Origin: Heterodera schachtii
Lineage: Eukaryota; Nematoda; Chromadorea; Rhabditida; Heteroderidae
Reading direction: 5' to 3'
Length of the DNA: 64,000 nt
Assembly (NCBI GenBank): GCA_023374025.1
Contig: SIJG01000008.1
Coordinates: 1,790,215-1,854,214, forward strand
The translations under genes were made by a program, and so were the position numbers. Of the stretch, positions 49,801 to 62,115 are shown one piece after another. The first letter of the stretch is position 1. Every line of letters starts with the position of its first letter. Below the pieces are notes generated by a model. It was not told where the DNA came from. It was given only the letters and a program-made list of their open reading frames with translations, and ran no database searches.

Positions 49801-52800
49801 GGCAGTAGAACACCACGTAGCCGTAGCTGAGCACCAAAGTCGCGCGCAAATTGAGCACCTCGACGTCGACAGTCCGACCAAAGGAATAGTCCTAATGGGA
49901 AAAGGCAATATTAAATTATAAAAATAAAAAAGCAGTACTCAAAAATTGATTTAAAAGAAAAGAAATTGTAAAAATACGGCACTCGAATGTATGAAAAAAT
50001 GCCGCCGCCCGAAGAAGAACTCCCGCTGCCAGCTGCTCCGCCGACGCCGCCAGAAATACCCTTTTTGGTGTGCTCCCATTTGGCGATGTTCTCCAGCTCG
50101 GTGAGCACCAAATCGGCGTGGTCCAACGACGCGGCACAGTGACCCATTGCCTGTGAAACAAAAACTCAAATCCATATTCAACCCAAATTACGAATAGAAA
50201 CACTCTCGTTAATATGGAGGATAATGACCAGGCTTTGAATAAAAACAGAAAAAATTATCGCCGTTCCCAAACCGTTTTACGGACCTTTGAATTTTCTTTT
50301 CTTTTTTTGATAAAATGGATCCGTTTTAGTGCATTTTGTGGTCAACCTGAGCACAGCCGACCCGTTCAGGTGTCAGCGCATGTTGCGCTTGGCGAAAGAG
50401 CAGCTGCAGGTGTTCGGTGATGAACTGAGGCGAGTCGACGCGGGCCAAAGTGCAGCCCAAACAGCGCATCAGAAAGGCTTTGTCATGGGACGGCTGAAGC
50501 GCAGCGGACGACGCTTCCTGTAGTTGTTGGGCAAAGGCAGTGAACAGCCCCAACTGCTTGGCTTGTATGGCCGCCAACGCCTCGCGCCATTCCTTTAAAC
50601 AAAGCGCATTAACTCTTAACTCAGTGGAAAAACTCCAAGCAAAGGATAATTACAAAAAATGAGGGGCAAAAATCGGATGAATGGTTGGACAAATAGTTTA
50701 TAAATAATTTGTTTTTGCCTGATCATCGACAGCTTCGATCAGTTTGCACAACATTTCCAGCACAGCTGCTTGCCAACGCTGGGCGCGGATGGAGCGAAAT
50801 TCGGTGTGCGCATATTCGTCCTTGGCACCGCCCGTTGCTGGGGGAGGCGATTTCGGTGGAAAATCTACGACAGCACCGGCACCACCACAGAATTCTTAGG
50901 AATTGGCTTTGTTCGCTTCTTTCTCCCTGTTCTTACCGTCCAGCATGGCCAGCAATTGAGCCGACAGTTTCGGCACCAATTCCGCGTCCACAAAATTCTC
51001 ATGGAACCAGCCGGCCAACTCGGCGAACAGTCGCAGTGATTCTGCAGCGCGTGCGTTCAGAAAAGCGTTCAATGGGGCGCCGTTCATGCACACCAACAGA
51101 CGGCACATCACCGGCACGGGGCCGGGCAGTCGAGCTGATGGGAAGAAAAAGCGATAAAATAAGTGCCGAATTAAAGGAATCGAAATATTTTATAAGAAAT
51201 TATTCATTATCTTTACGGTTTTCGCCAAAATTAAAGTCCAATTCGCGGCCACATTCTTTTGCACGAACGCATAAAATGCGCAAACATTTGAAAATGTCGC
51301 CGATGACCGGCGCATAATGCTCCAAACAAACAAATTCCAACAGAAGGGGCCAAAGCAACTGAAAAGCACCTTCCGACATTAAACAGAACCAAAGGGGGGA
51401 ATTGAAGAATATTCTTGCCACCCAAATAAAAAGGGTCGTAAATGTTTTCGTAATTCCAATTTTTGGGAGTGTTCCGCACTTACATCATTTGCCGATTTGC
51501 TGGTGTTGGCAATTGTACTCAGCGCCTGTGCGCATTGCACTTGGAGCTGTTGCTGCAGGGATTGGCCTTCGCCGGTGGTGGGCGGCGGTGGAGGGATGGG
51601 GCGTTTCGTCTGAAAAAAGGGGGCGGGAAGAATGTCATATAAAAAGAAAAACAAATCTAAAGCTAATTATCGTGAGTAAATGTGGGGTTTGCCATTCCTA
51701 TGGTTTTTTAATTAGAATTTCCAAGGCAATGAATGCACTCACATAGGGGTCAAAGCGTGGTGGGATAAGGTTGTTCAGCAGGAAATGCATCACTTGTTGA
51801 CCGCCCTCTGAAAATGCAAAAACATTTGGCAATAATAAAAATTATTGTTTTACAGAATCGGAAGGGGGCAAGACATAACTCACAAATTCATTCCCGAATA
51901 AAATACCTTTGTAATTTAATTTCAAATTTTCAAAGAAAATGTCGGGAGGGGGGGGGGGGGGGGGGTGTAAACCAATTTTTTTTTTGCAAAAAATTCCCAA
52001 CCATCAGCTTGCACATATTCGTTGTCCGCCAACGACACGCAAAGTTGGCAAAGGCTCATTTTCACGCGGACTGTTGCGCAGTCGTCGACCAAAAAGGGCT
52101 TCAGTCCCATGGTGATCAATGCTCGGTTTTCCTTCATTTGGACATCTGAAAAATGGGGCAATGAAAAAAAGGTAAAATCCGAAGGACCGGCAGAATTGAG
52201 CAAATGCCGCAGTAGGTTTATTGCCCCCAATTTCACATTTTCATTCGGACTTTGCATTTTGTGGAGGATAAAATAAATCTGAAAAAGGGAGAAAGTTTGG
52301 AGAAATAAGTGGCGACGGCACTTCTTTGTCAGCGGAGCGGCACGAAGAAACTTGAAAGGAGCGGAACACTTCATTACGGAGTTTGATTTGGAGCAAATTC
52401 GAGCATAATTGGTCTTCGTCGATGGAAACCCCTAAACAATTTAAATGCCAAAGTTTATTGATGAATTCATTTCGGTACTCTGTTCTGTGACAGCACAAAC
52501 GTGGGGGAACAACAGCTCGAACAGATCGTTCAGGTAATGGTCAATCGGAATGGCGTCGTCGGGACAACAAGCTTGGAGAAAGTTGGCGACACCCTGCAGA
52601 CATAAAAACAATGTCAACCAACTTTTTACATTTAATGCACAGGAACTTTTATCAAAAAACTAACAATTAGTCACTGTATTAAGTCGGAAAACTGTCTAAC
52701 AATTACAATTAGTGGCCGTTAGTAAACTTTCCGAAAAACGAATTGACAATGCCAAAAATCGAACCCAAAAGCAAAAAAATCCATTTCGCCAAGATTTACT

Positions 52801-54402
52801 GCACCTTCACAATGGCCAATTGTTCTTCGGGTGAGCCCGCCTTTCGATGTAACGAACGGAACAGCGAGTCCAACTTTTTCAAATCCTTCAGCACGCGCTC
52901 TTTGGCGATCATCACACACAAAGTGCCCACACATTCAGCCGAATCCGCACGACACTGATTAGTAATTGTGTGTAAAAAAGAAACAATGATGAAAAATGGT
53001 TTCGTTTTTTTCAAAAATTGTCGCTAATTGCAATTTTAATGGGCTTTTCAGGTTAAAAAAAAACGCACTTTTGGGTCTTTTGAGTAGCTCGTCCAGCTGA
53101 GCACAACGTCGTACGCTTTCTCAAATTGGTCAGCAAAATTCTCGACAACATCTGACCCCGTCGTGTTAACTTCGCCCGCTGTTGGGACGGAATCGGAGGC
53201 GACGGACGCCACTTCATCTGTGGAAAAGAATACCCTCAAAATGGACAATTGGGAGGAAATTACCGAAATTTGCGTGACCGTGCGGCTGGGGAGAGGGCAC
53301 GGAAACAACGGACTCATTGACCGACTCGGCGAAAGCGCAAATTGCCTGACAGAACGCACAGCGAATGGAGTCAACTTTGAGGTGGGCGAGCAGGGCATCG
53401 ATCCGCGCCAAAATGCTACAAAAGAAAATGGAAAATGAATTTTGAAAGGAAAATTGTAAAGGGAAAATGCAAAATTAACTTACTCATGAAGAAAGGGCAC
53501 AAAGCCACAAGCTAAAAACAAAAACATCATTTGAAAATGAAGTGCTTCTGCCATTTTTGCACCATTTTTCTGCGCAATTTCGGCCATTGTCAAAATGACA
53601 AATTTATGTGGCGGTGCGCTCGAACCGGGCTGGAATTTGTTCAACAGAGCGTCCATAACCTCAAAAAAATATTCTAAAATTAAAAATGAAAAAAATGTGC
53701 CACCTGATTGACAAAACGACCATTTTTGCCACCCAAAGTGACCAAAACTTCCTTCGTGGCATTGGCCAAACTGTCGCTGTTCACATCACTCTGTCGAGGA
53801 AATTATTATTTTTTTAATGAAGTGTTTTGAACTCAGAATTGGAAAGGTAGACACACCTTGGCCATGCTCATTTCCTGCGTGCTCAAATTTACGATCAGCA
53901 ACACGAGCTGTTCAAGCTGATCGTTGCAATTGTCCAACACGCGCCCCTCGGCCAAAACGGAGGCCAAACTGCGAAAAATGAACGCTTTGTCTTTCTCGGC
54001 GAGCTGAAAACGAAGCAAAAAAGGGATTTCAATAATTTTGGAAACGGTAAAAATTGTGGCATTTTGTCGAAATGCCCCCCCCCCCCAAATTGGCCACCTT
54101 TGTGCCCCGTTGCAGCAGATAAGTGTGAACTGCGGAGAGGAAAAGACTCGGCTGTCTGGCACCGAGGGAAGCGAGCGCACGCGCGACGGAACTGTTCAGA
54201 GCGGGCGATGCCCGCGGTTGGGAGGAGAGGGAACAGTCGAAGAGAGCGGTGATCAGATCTGATCAAAGGGGCAAATTAATCGGACCAAAAGAATCCGCCG
54301 GATCAAAGGCACATTCTTCTGCCGGTCTATGAACCCTTTTTTGTCATTGGAATTATTTTCAGAGGCAAAGGTCAGTTTTTTACCTTGCAAACTTTGAACC
54401 AT
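43880..54402 (-). CDS. MROH1: MROH1-like HEAT-repeat protein
   Basis: MROH1 (maestro heat-like repeat protein 1) is a very long HEAT-repeat solenoid linked to lysosomal membranes. The provisional start at 54402 splices (MVQSLQ, then DLITALFDCSLSSQPRASPA and ARALASLGARQPSLFLSAVH) to match the family N-terminus. Further exons give AEKDKAFIFRSLASVLAEGR, GGKNGRFVNQVMDALLNKFQ, HLKVDSIRCAFCQAICAFAE and FADQFEKAYDVVLSWTSYSK, in family order. Many helical HEAT exons follow to the C-terminus (GLEQLLRDPDEDVRVQTVSA, ending LLYAFA-stop). An unusual Ser/Thr/Ala-rich insert lies near 46000-46200. More than 30 exons are needed, so exact borders are approximate. One intron holds a GA microsatellite. Confidence 0.85.
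45778..45876 (+). repeat. GA-rich microsatellite
   Basis: Nearly pure purine sequence made of GAGAGA with AAGA interruptions runs for about 100 bases inside an MROH1 intron. The open frames across it on both strands (Arg/Glu or Ser/Leu) are artefacts of the repeat. Confidence 0.9.
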
Positions 54403-54602
54403 TTGCGTTTGTTTCCACTCCTTAAGTCTGTTTAAGAAACAAAAATGATAAAGAAAACATTCAAAGTGCAATTCAATTAATTTAATAAAACAGCAAATTG
54501 ACTGATTTGCTATTCTAATCTATTCACATTTTGTACTGAAAACATTTATTGTTTGGTCGATTTAATTAAAACAGTTCAAATTTCAAAAAGAAATTTTTTC
54601 TC

Positions 54603-55870
54603 TCATTTTGGCGTTTCGCTCATCGCCGTATTCCTCTGCAGGTACTGCTTGATCTCGTGCCATTCGTTAAGCATCAGTTCCCCGGCCCCCAGCAATGCTT
54701 CGATCCGCTTCTCATACTCTTCATTGGAGCGGCACAACCATTCGACGGGTCCCTCCGTTTGTTCCCTTCGGTCGCCTGAAGAAAACGAACAATTAGACAT
54801 TTCAAAGTTAATGGATGAATAAACAGAATTATGAAATAGATGGATCAGAAATATGGATTAATATGATATAATTGTGGGCGTAAAGATGAAAATAGAAAAA
54901 AAGGTGTGTGGGGGGGGGGGGGGGGGTAGGTGTGCAAACATTTGGGTAAGTGTGGGCTTTGAGAAACCCTGAAATTTTTTGTTTTTTTTTCTTCTAGGGC
55001 AAAATCGTATGCTGATTATGGGCAAGAATCTGCCATTTATTTTCAATAATAATGTGTTCCAAGTGAGGAAGAGTTTCTTAAATTATGTGTCATTAATACA
55101 TTGCTAATAAAAACGTAGACTGACAATGAGCATCAAATATTTATATATATAAAAAAAGAGGATTGGTTGCATGACGCCATTTGGGCAAATTATATGGCAA
55201 AATATTGTCAAAATCATTCCCTTTTCGCTGTCCGTTCCCACCTGTCAATTTGTTGCTTTGCTTCTCTCCTCCCATTTCCTTCTCCTTGATCTGATTGCTT
55301 TTCTCGGGTCCCATTTTTCCGAGCAGTGCTTCCACGTCCGTCCTGCTATACTCCGGTAATTTGATGTTCCGAGCGGAGAATTCGCTGGACTCCTTGGAAA
55401 GTGCGATAAGCTGGCCGAACGTTTCATCAATTTTCGCAATTACCGGCGCAATGGCCTCAGTGTCCGGCAAACTAATGATGGGGAAGAAAATCGTTAATTT
55501 AATGGTGATAATTCAAATATATTGCTTTGAGATGGTCTAGATGTAAAGCTAAACTTTTTAATTGATTTATTAAATGTTTAATTACGAATTCAAGGAAATG
55601 CGAGCCTTCTGCAAGCGTCTCGCCATGTTGACCACCTCTTTCTTCAGGTTCTTATCCAGCGTCAAGTGTTCCAACTTGGCATACCCCGACTCGTCAAATG
55701 ACTCAAGGAAGTCATGTTTGAATGTAGCAAACTGTAAATAGGTAAGCTCAATTGGCATTCCACACTTTTAATTTAGGAGGTTAACCGACCTGAGCTTTGC
55801 GAAACTCGCCCTTGTCAATTTCTCGGTCAACATCTGTCGATCTGTCCATTTCTTCCATACTCTCAGCCAT
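54603..55870 (-). CDS. Coiled-coil protein of unknown family
   Basis: Four exons join in frame. The first starts at 55870 (MAESMEEMDRSTDVDREIDK). The second reads FATFKHDFLESFDESGYAKL and VVNMARRLQKARISLN. The third reads LPDTEAIAPVIAKIDETFGQ, then LPEYSRTDVEALLGKM. The last reads RREQTEGPVEWLCRSNEEYE and ends QRNTAMSETPK-stop at 54603. The protein is about 200 residues, mostly helical and charged, with no membrane segment. I do not recognise it; a small subunit of a coiled-coil complex is possible. It lies 180 bases after the POLE4-like gene and 200 bases before MROH1, all on the minus strand. Confidence 0.65.
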
Positions 55871-56050
55871 TATCTTGAGGAAATTTCTTAATTAAAAAAT
55901 ATGCCGAATCCAAATAAAGTAATTAATGTAACGAGGAGAACAAAACAAAATTAAATAAATTTAAAAATCATTTATTGAGTAAAATGAGATCAAAAAGTCA
56001 TTAAGCAACTAAAACTTTTGCCGTAGCTTAGAATTCACCGCGCTCTCTTC

Positions 56051-56808
56051 CTATTCCGTTGCTCTCGCCAGTTGCTCCTCTTCCCTTCCGTTTTTGCCCT
56101 CTTCTTCCGTCCCTTTGACTCCTTCCGTCGGCTGTTCCTCCTCTCCTCCTTCGTCGTCCGCACTTTCCCCTTCCTCTTCTATCTCTTCGACTACTCTTCC
56201 CCTTTTCGTCTCTTTCTCATTTTCTTCTTCTTCCTCTCCCCCTCCGTCATCCACACTTTCTTCCTCACTTCCCTTTTCCTCTTCCATTTCTTCGGTTGTT
56301 CTTCCTCCCCTCGTCTCCTTATCATTTTCTTCTTCCTCTTCTTCTCCGTCACTTCGCCCTTCTTCGCGATTCGCTGCATTATCTTCAGGCCAATCCGTAA
56401 GCGCATCTTCCAAAATAGCGAAAAGCCAATCTTTTTGAATACATTGTTCTTAAAGGAATGGTAAAATAAAGGTAAGTAAATTTAAATTTTAAAACACGGA
56501 CCGATGTCACAAATCTGAACGGTTTTCCTTGCATTAGCTAATGCCCATTTTCCTGCACAACGTCCAAGCAGAGCTACGTATTTCTCCTTAAGAATAATAC
56601 TTATGCACTGAGGTTTTGCCTTTGAAAATGTGTCTTTTTTCATGTAATTTTTTAGATTAAATGAAAATCTGCCAAGATTTATTGAAAAACTGACTGCAGC
56701 CAACGCGAGCAATTTAACGGCATCTGCCGAAACAGTGTTCATCTGCGGATCCAATTTGCAAATTCGCTTCACTCGACCGATCGGAAGTTGAAGGTGCGGG
56801 TCCGACAT
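56051..56808 (-). CDS. POLE4: POLE4/CHRAC-type histone-fold protein with acidic tail
   Basis: It belongs to the NF-YC-like histone-fold group found in DNA polymerase epsilon and the CHRAC remodeller. Exon 1 (start 56808) reads MSDPHLQLPIGRVKRICKLD and SADAVKLLALAA. Exon 2, after an acceptor at TTCTTAAG, reads EKYVALLGRCAGKWALANAR and KTVQICDI. Exon 3 reads EDALTDWPEDNAANREEG and then a Glu-rich tail to the stop at 56051. Joined this way, the histone fold lines up with no gaps against the LARAAELFVE..KRKTLQ..DL pattern of POLE4. The acidic tail is much longer than in vertebrate POLE4 and more like yeast Dpb3. It appears to be the first gene of a minus-strand run of three. Confidence 0.8.
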
Positions 56809-56879
56809 ATGCAGGTAGATTACACTCAAAACTGGGAAACTTAAACTGTAGCTGATTGTGAGCTTGAGCTTAATACTAG

Positions 56880-57065
56880 AGATCGGATACGGGCCGGACC
56901 CGTATACGGGTTTTTACGGGCCCGTAACCCGTATTTTTTTCGGCCGATACGGGTTTTTACGGGTTAAGGGTTTTACGGGTTTTTAGCCCGTAAGCCCGTA
57001 ACCCGTATCGATGTCAAACCCGTAACCCTTACCCTTACCCGTACAATTACGGTACGGGTTTTAGG
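56880..57065. repeat. ACGGGT/ACCCGT-rich repeat block
   Basis: Many copies of ACGGGTTTTTACGGG, CCCGTAACCCGTA and AAGCCCGTAA occur in both orientations within 190 bases, forming short palindromes. It lies between the POLE4-like gene and the Helitron 3' end. No terminal duplication was found. Confidence 0.75.
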
Positions 57066-57184
57066 AGTAAATTTTTAAATTTTGTGCAGTCAATTCGCCA
57101 AAACTTTGAAATTGGGCGGTCAATTTCGTAAAATTTTCGGTGAAAATCAAAAAAGCATTGGTAAATATTGGAAAATTTATATAA

Positions 57185-57219
57185 CTAGCGGGGTCAGCGC
57201 CTTCGGCGCATCCCCCGCT
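57185..57219 (-). terminator. Helitron 3' hairpin and CTAG end
   Basis: The palindrome spans 57186-57218, with GCGCC and GGCGC pairing around a GAA loop and CCCCGC pairing with GCGGGG. The CTAG is at 57185-57188. In Helitrons this hairpin marks the rolling-circle stop. Confidence 0.75.
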
Positions 57220-57401
57220 AGGTAGTACAAATGTGTTATGAACAATTTTTTGAAGAAAGGATTAATTAAAATTAAAAGGAATGACTCACTTTGAATTGTG
57301 TTCGTACTGTCTTGAGCAACCCAAAGAACAACAGATTTTTCTATACAAAACCAATTCTAATACTATACTTTATCTAAATCCAAACCTAGTCTAAAACATT
57401 A

Positions 57402-60400
57402 CTAATCACTGTTATCTAATAACTCTCTGTACACAACATTCTTCACCTTTCTCTCTAAATTGCTATCATCTAATCTAATTCTCAACTTATTCCAAGCTCT
57501 TGCTCTCGAAAGAGCCACATACAATTGACCATGGCTAAACACATCTTTTCTCAAATCTATGCCAACTTGCTCAAGGGTTTGGCCTTGGGCCTTATTAATT
57601 GTCATTGCAAAAGCTAACACCAACGGGAATTGGTGCCTATGCAGGTCAAAAGGGTAATCTTCAGAACAGCAAAGCGTGATCCGAGGAATGTACACAGTCT
57701 GACCTGCCTTGTCTCCAGTCAAAATCTTACACATGATCAAATTCGGATGCATTTCTTCTACCGTCATTCTCGAACCGTTGCAAAGTCCCATTTCTATATT
57801 CAAATTCCGCATTAACAAAACAATTGCATTTTTCTTCAATCTCAACTTATGCCGGGGAAATCCTGAAGGGTTCAAAGCATTCAAATACTCATCCAAATAG
57901 TCATCTGCTCTTTGTCTATTCTCATCTTGAGCTAAGTCTATACTGGTATACACAACTTCTTCACCAGGCAACATTTCTAAAACTCTATTATTCATTTCAC
58001 TAACATCAACATTTTTCGGTGCTAAAATGGCACTTTTGGCCATTTCATTCCAATTCTCAGAAGCAATACAATTTGCAAAAATCTCTTCTGCTAAATCACC
58101 ATAGCTAATACTATTCTCGGGTAAAATTATCTCATCATTTTCACTATTCCATTTTCCAGTTCCAATTTCTAACAAATCTTTTGCAAATTCTTGCTCAGTT
58201 TCAAGAGCTCTCATATTCTTCGTCAATTTATATCTTTTAGCCAATCTCCAATACTCACTTCTCTTTAAGGTTGAATTAACCACCTCAGCTCTCGTAGCAT
58301 GTCGCTGAATTGGAAGGGTTTGACGAAAGTCTCCCGTCCAAAGCATAACTTTGCCACCAAACGCAATTCTATTCTTCATAATCTCTCAATTTCTCATCCA
58401 AAGTTTTCATTGCGCGCTTATTTATCATAGGCGCTTCATCACAAATAAACAAATCAGTTTCTTTCAATTCTTGCCAAGCTCTTGATCTCGGACTAATACT
58501 CGAATTACTCATATCCAATGTCAATCCAAATCTATTGTGCAATGTTCTTCCAGCAGGCAGCAAAGTTGCTGCAATGCCAGTAAAAGCCATTGTACAAACT
58601 TTCTTCTTCTGTCCTCTCAGCATATGTACAATTGTCTTGTTCACATGCGTCTTTCCAGTTCCACCCGGTCCACTAAGAAAGTAGAACGCGGGTTCATTTA
58701 CAGGATTCCATATTCTATGCAAAATTTCATCACAAATTTCTCTCTGTTCGGCATACATCAAAGCATAGTCTCTTTGTCCCAAATCCAATTCTTCAGCTAA
58801 ATCAAACACTTGCTCAACATCATCGTCAACATTTATCTGTTCCATGGTTGGAAAATCGGCAAGCGTTTTTCCAGCCTTCATAATGCTCAGTGCAATCTCT
58901 TTATATGCTTTAGCATAAGCCAATTCTTTTCTAAAACTCCTGCTAAAATCTTCAGACAGTGAGTCTTTAAACATATTCCAAAGCTCCTCCGGTTTGGCCG
59001 GATTGCAATGGACTAAAATCAATGCAAAGAATTCTCTCAATTTCCATGGCATTTCAAAACTCTCTGCTTCTTCTAATGCTCTTTTCCACTCTTCATCATT
59101 TCTAATCAAACCTCTTTCTAAACATGCGGCTGAAAAAGTTTCACAAACTTTTGCATTGCCATTCACATCAATAACTGATTTCAAATCATCATAGGAGCAT
59201 GCTCCCTTCACATTTAACAACAATAGCCTCAAGTGGTATCGCTCCGGCTCAGCCGGTGACACCTTAACCATTCGGCCAATTGTGTTAAAATATGTCTTTC
59301 TCTCGGTCCATTTTCCTTTCTTAAAACAAAACTTTTCAGGTATCTGGTGATAAAACAAACTCTTTGCCAAAACATTTGTCTTATTCAATTCAAAATATGC
59401 CATCAACTCAGAAGCATTCGCTATTCTTTCACGAATCTCGTCTTCTTCCATATTCTCGTCAAAATAACAAATATGTTCACCTTGTAGGTGTACAGGCAAA
59501 GACATAATACAATGGCTTCTATCATACATAGGCAATTCAAAAATCCTCCAAACTGCTTCTTGCGGGCAAACATACCGCGCATCAATAAATTCTTTAACTT
59601 CATCATGGTCATTTTTCTCTTCTAGTTCAAGTCTTGCCCTGTCTGGTGGCTTATGCACATACTTATGCAAATACTTTACTGAACTAACACTATTAACCTT
59701 TTCAAGATTAATATGGCACTTAAACATTTTCAACAGGTATAGGTTGTGCGGGACAACCCACCTATTGTCTAATTCATGTCTTCTTCCATTTGCAAATACT
59801 TGAACTGTTCTTCCATCATTTGGTCTTGCATACAAAGCCAAACCATTTTCAAGAACAACTGTCTCTTCTTGAAATGCTTTAGGATATCCCTTAGAGCATT
59901 TCCTTCCTTTAATACCATTCTTGTCAACAAACTCTTCCATGCATGGGCAATTTGGGTTCAAATTACCACATGGGCCATGGATCATAAACCTTTTCACCAA
60001 ATCAAACAAAACATATTCTTGTTCTTTATCTGGTATTCTGGCACTAATTCCTTTCTTTTCAACATCTTCACCATTAATCAATTTGTCTTGCTCCGCCAAT
60101 GTCAAAAGCAAATGGATGTGCGGTAGTCCACGTCCTTGGTTCTCTACCGGATACATCCATGCAATCACTTCGCCAAAAACCTTTTTCTTGACTATCTCAT
60201 TCATAATAGCTTTAACTTTTAAATTAAAAACTCTGACAACCAAATCTGGTCTATCACTTGACTTTTGTTCATGAAACAAATTCTCTGAAATCTCTTCCCA
60301 TTGCGGGTTACATGTCATAGTCAAAAACATATCTGGTTTACCAAACCGTCTAACAACGGCCATTGCATCCTGAAAATGCTTCTCAACATATCTCGGACTA

Positions 60401-62115
60401 TTTGTCACACTTGAAGGAAGAATGACCTTCCTTCCAAGTGGCAAACCTCTTTCTTGTGCTCTTCTCGTCAACATATTATCAACATTCTTATACGCATCTG
60501 CCAAAATCTTTTTCTGATTATTCCTTATCCAATTCATTCTATCTCCTTCAATCTTAACATATTCATCAACACAATACTGTTGAAAGAGTCTTCCTCCATA
60601 TAAAATAGGATTGAACTCTTTCTCTCTAATTGCCAATGTGTATGACACATACTGAAGTCTTGTCACGTTTCTAATGTTATTTCTCTGCTTCATTCCCGGG
60701 CGCCAACCGAGTGTACCACGCGGATAAAACAGCGGGTACGTCATCGGTGTTACCATCGGGTCAATGCTATTCAAAATCTTTAACTCTTTTCCACGTTCTC
60801 TGATAACAATCTTTGCATCCGGTACTTCACCATCTGCTCCAGGCACATAAACCGCAGCAACTTCATTCGCTCGTGGCACATTATACCCCAAACGTCTGTC
60901 CAATTGCCTTCCGGTCTCAAACAAAAGCTTGATCTCGGCAGGGTCTCTATTCTCATTTCTCGCTCTCTCAACTTCATCATCTTCTTCCTCTTTCATCATC
61001 ACATAAGCCTCAGCAAATGGGTTCACATTCCTTATCACTTCATAAACGGTTCTCAACAATTGAGGGTCAACACCGACATTGCTTTGTCTCATTGCCCGCA
61101 TTGCCTGTTCAGTATCTACGATGAAAATCTGCCCATAAGCAGGCTCATCGCCACTTTCGGGATTCAAAGCCAAATTCATTCTGTGATAAACCTGACCGTA
61201 AATGCGAAAGCAATACGGTCCTCGGTTATTCGGATATCTATACCTCAGCGGATTCATTGAAGCAAATGAAACGCTGCTATTCAAATGTCTAACATTTTCA
61301 AAAAAATTCACATGCCTCGCGTCAAATTTCATAAACAAATCCCTCAATTCCTCAGGGAAATCCTGCTCAGGAATCTCAGGAACAAAAACTTTTCCATAAT
61401 GGCAGCAATCCTTGAAAGAATTGCCTCGGCCACTCATTTTCTCTCCAATAAAATGCAATGCATCACAAAATTCACATCTAACATTCATAAGACCAAGTCC
61501 ATGTTCATGAGCATTCACATAAGACCCTGCTGCATAAACATTAATTTCACCTTGTCTAATCACTATCTGTCTAACTCTTTGCTGTTCTAGACGTAACTGT
61601 CTCTCATATGCATTCTCTTCCGATCTTTGACTATTATTTCTATTTCTCATCTGTTCTAAACGCAAACGACGTTCATTTGCATTTTCTTCCGTTCGTTGAC
61701 TATTATTTCTATCTCTCATCTGTTCTAAACGCAAAACTCTCTGGTTTTGTGATTCGTTTTCTCTTCTCATTCTCTCACGTTCTCTCTTTCTTTTCAAATA
61801 ATCAGTTCTTCTCCTTTCTTCAAATTGACTATCACTCATACGTGACGGTCCAGCAATACCAATATCTGAATTCAGAGATACCTGGCTTTCGCCACCAACA
61901 ACATCCATTCTTGACCGTTTACTATAATTATGCTCTTCCAATATATCATAACTGCTCTCAACTACTTCATAATCATTATCAAAAACATAAGCATATTCCA
62001 AATTCTGTTCATTATCATTACTTCTATCATTCACAAATACTCGGTCTAAATTCATTATAACAAAGGAAGCAGTAGAAAAGTTTAAACCTGAAAGAACATT
62101 ACATAACAAAAGCAT
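57402..62115 (-). CDS. Helitron Rep/PIF1-like helicase, one frameshift
   Basis: The protein is nearly 1,570 residues in two frames. The likely start is the Met of MNLDRVF (62055). The N-terminus has three tandem repeats (about 29 residues each, with [17 protein letters not shown] cores) and a Cys-rich segment ([18 protein letters not shown]). The Rep domain has the HxH motif ([13 protein letters not shown]) and the double-Tyr helix (KYLHKYVHK). The helicase has [14 protein letters not shown] (Walker A), [31 protein letters not shown] (Walker B), [28 protein letters not shown] and LYVALSRAR. The first frame (to 58369) ends just after LDEKLRDY and the second (from 58379) begins at [11 protein letters not shown], so one base change near 58370-58380 is the only visible lesion. 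All catalytic motifs are kept. Confidence 0.93.

Larger units (their letters stand above)
57185..62115 (-). mobile_element. Helitron, nearly full length; 5' end not defined
   Basis: A Rep-helicase gene on the minus strand is followed by a typical Helitron 3' terminus. On the minus strand a GC-rich palindrome (arms GGGGATGCGCC and GGCGCTGACCCC) leads into CTAG, with a T as the next base, as expected for insertion between A and T. The 3' end is thus at 57185. The 5' TC end must lie beyond 62115. A TCTTTTATATG preceded by A on the minus strand, ending at 62762, is one weak candidate. No target duplication is expected for this class. Confidence 0.85.
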
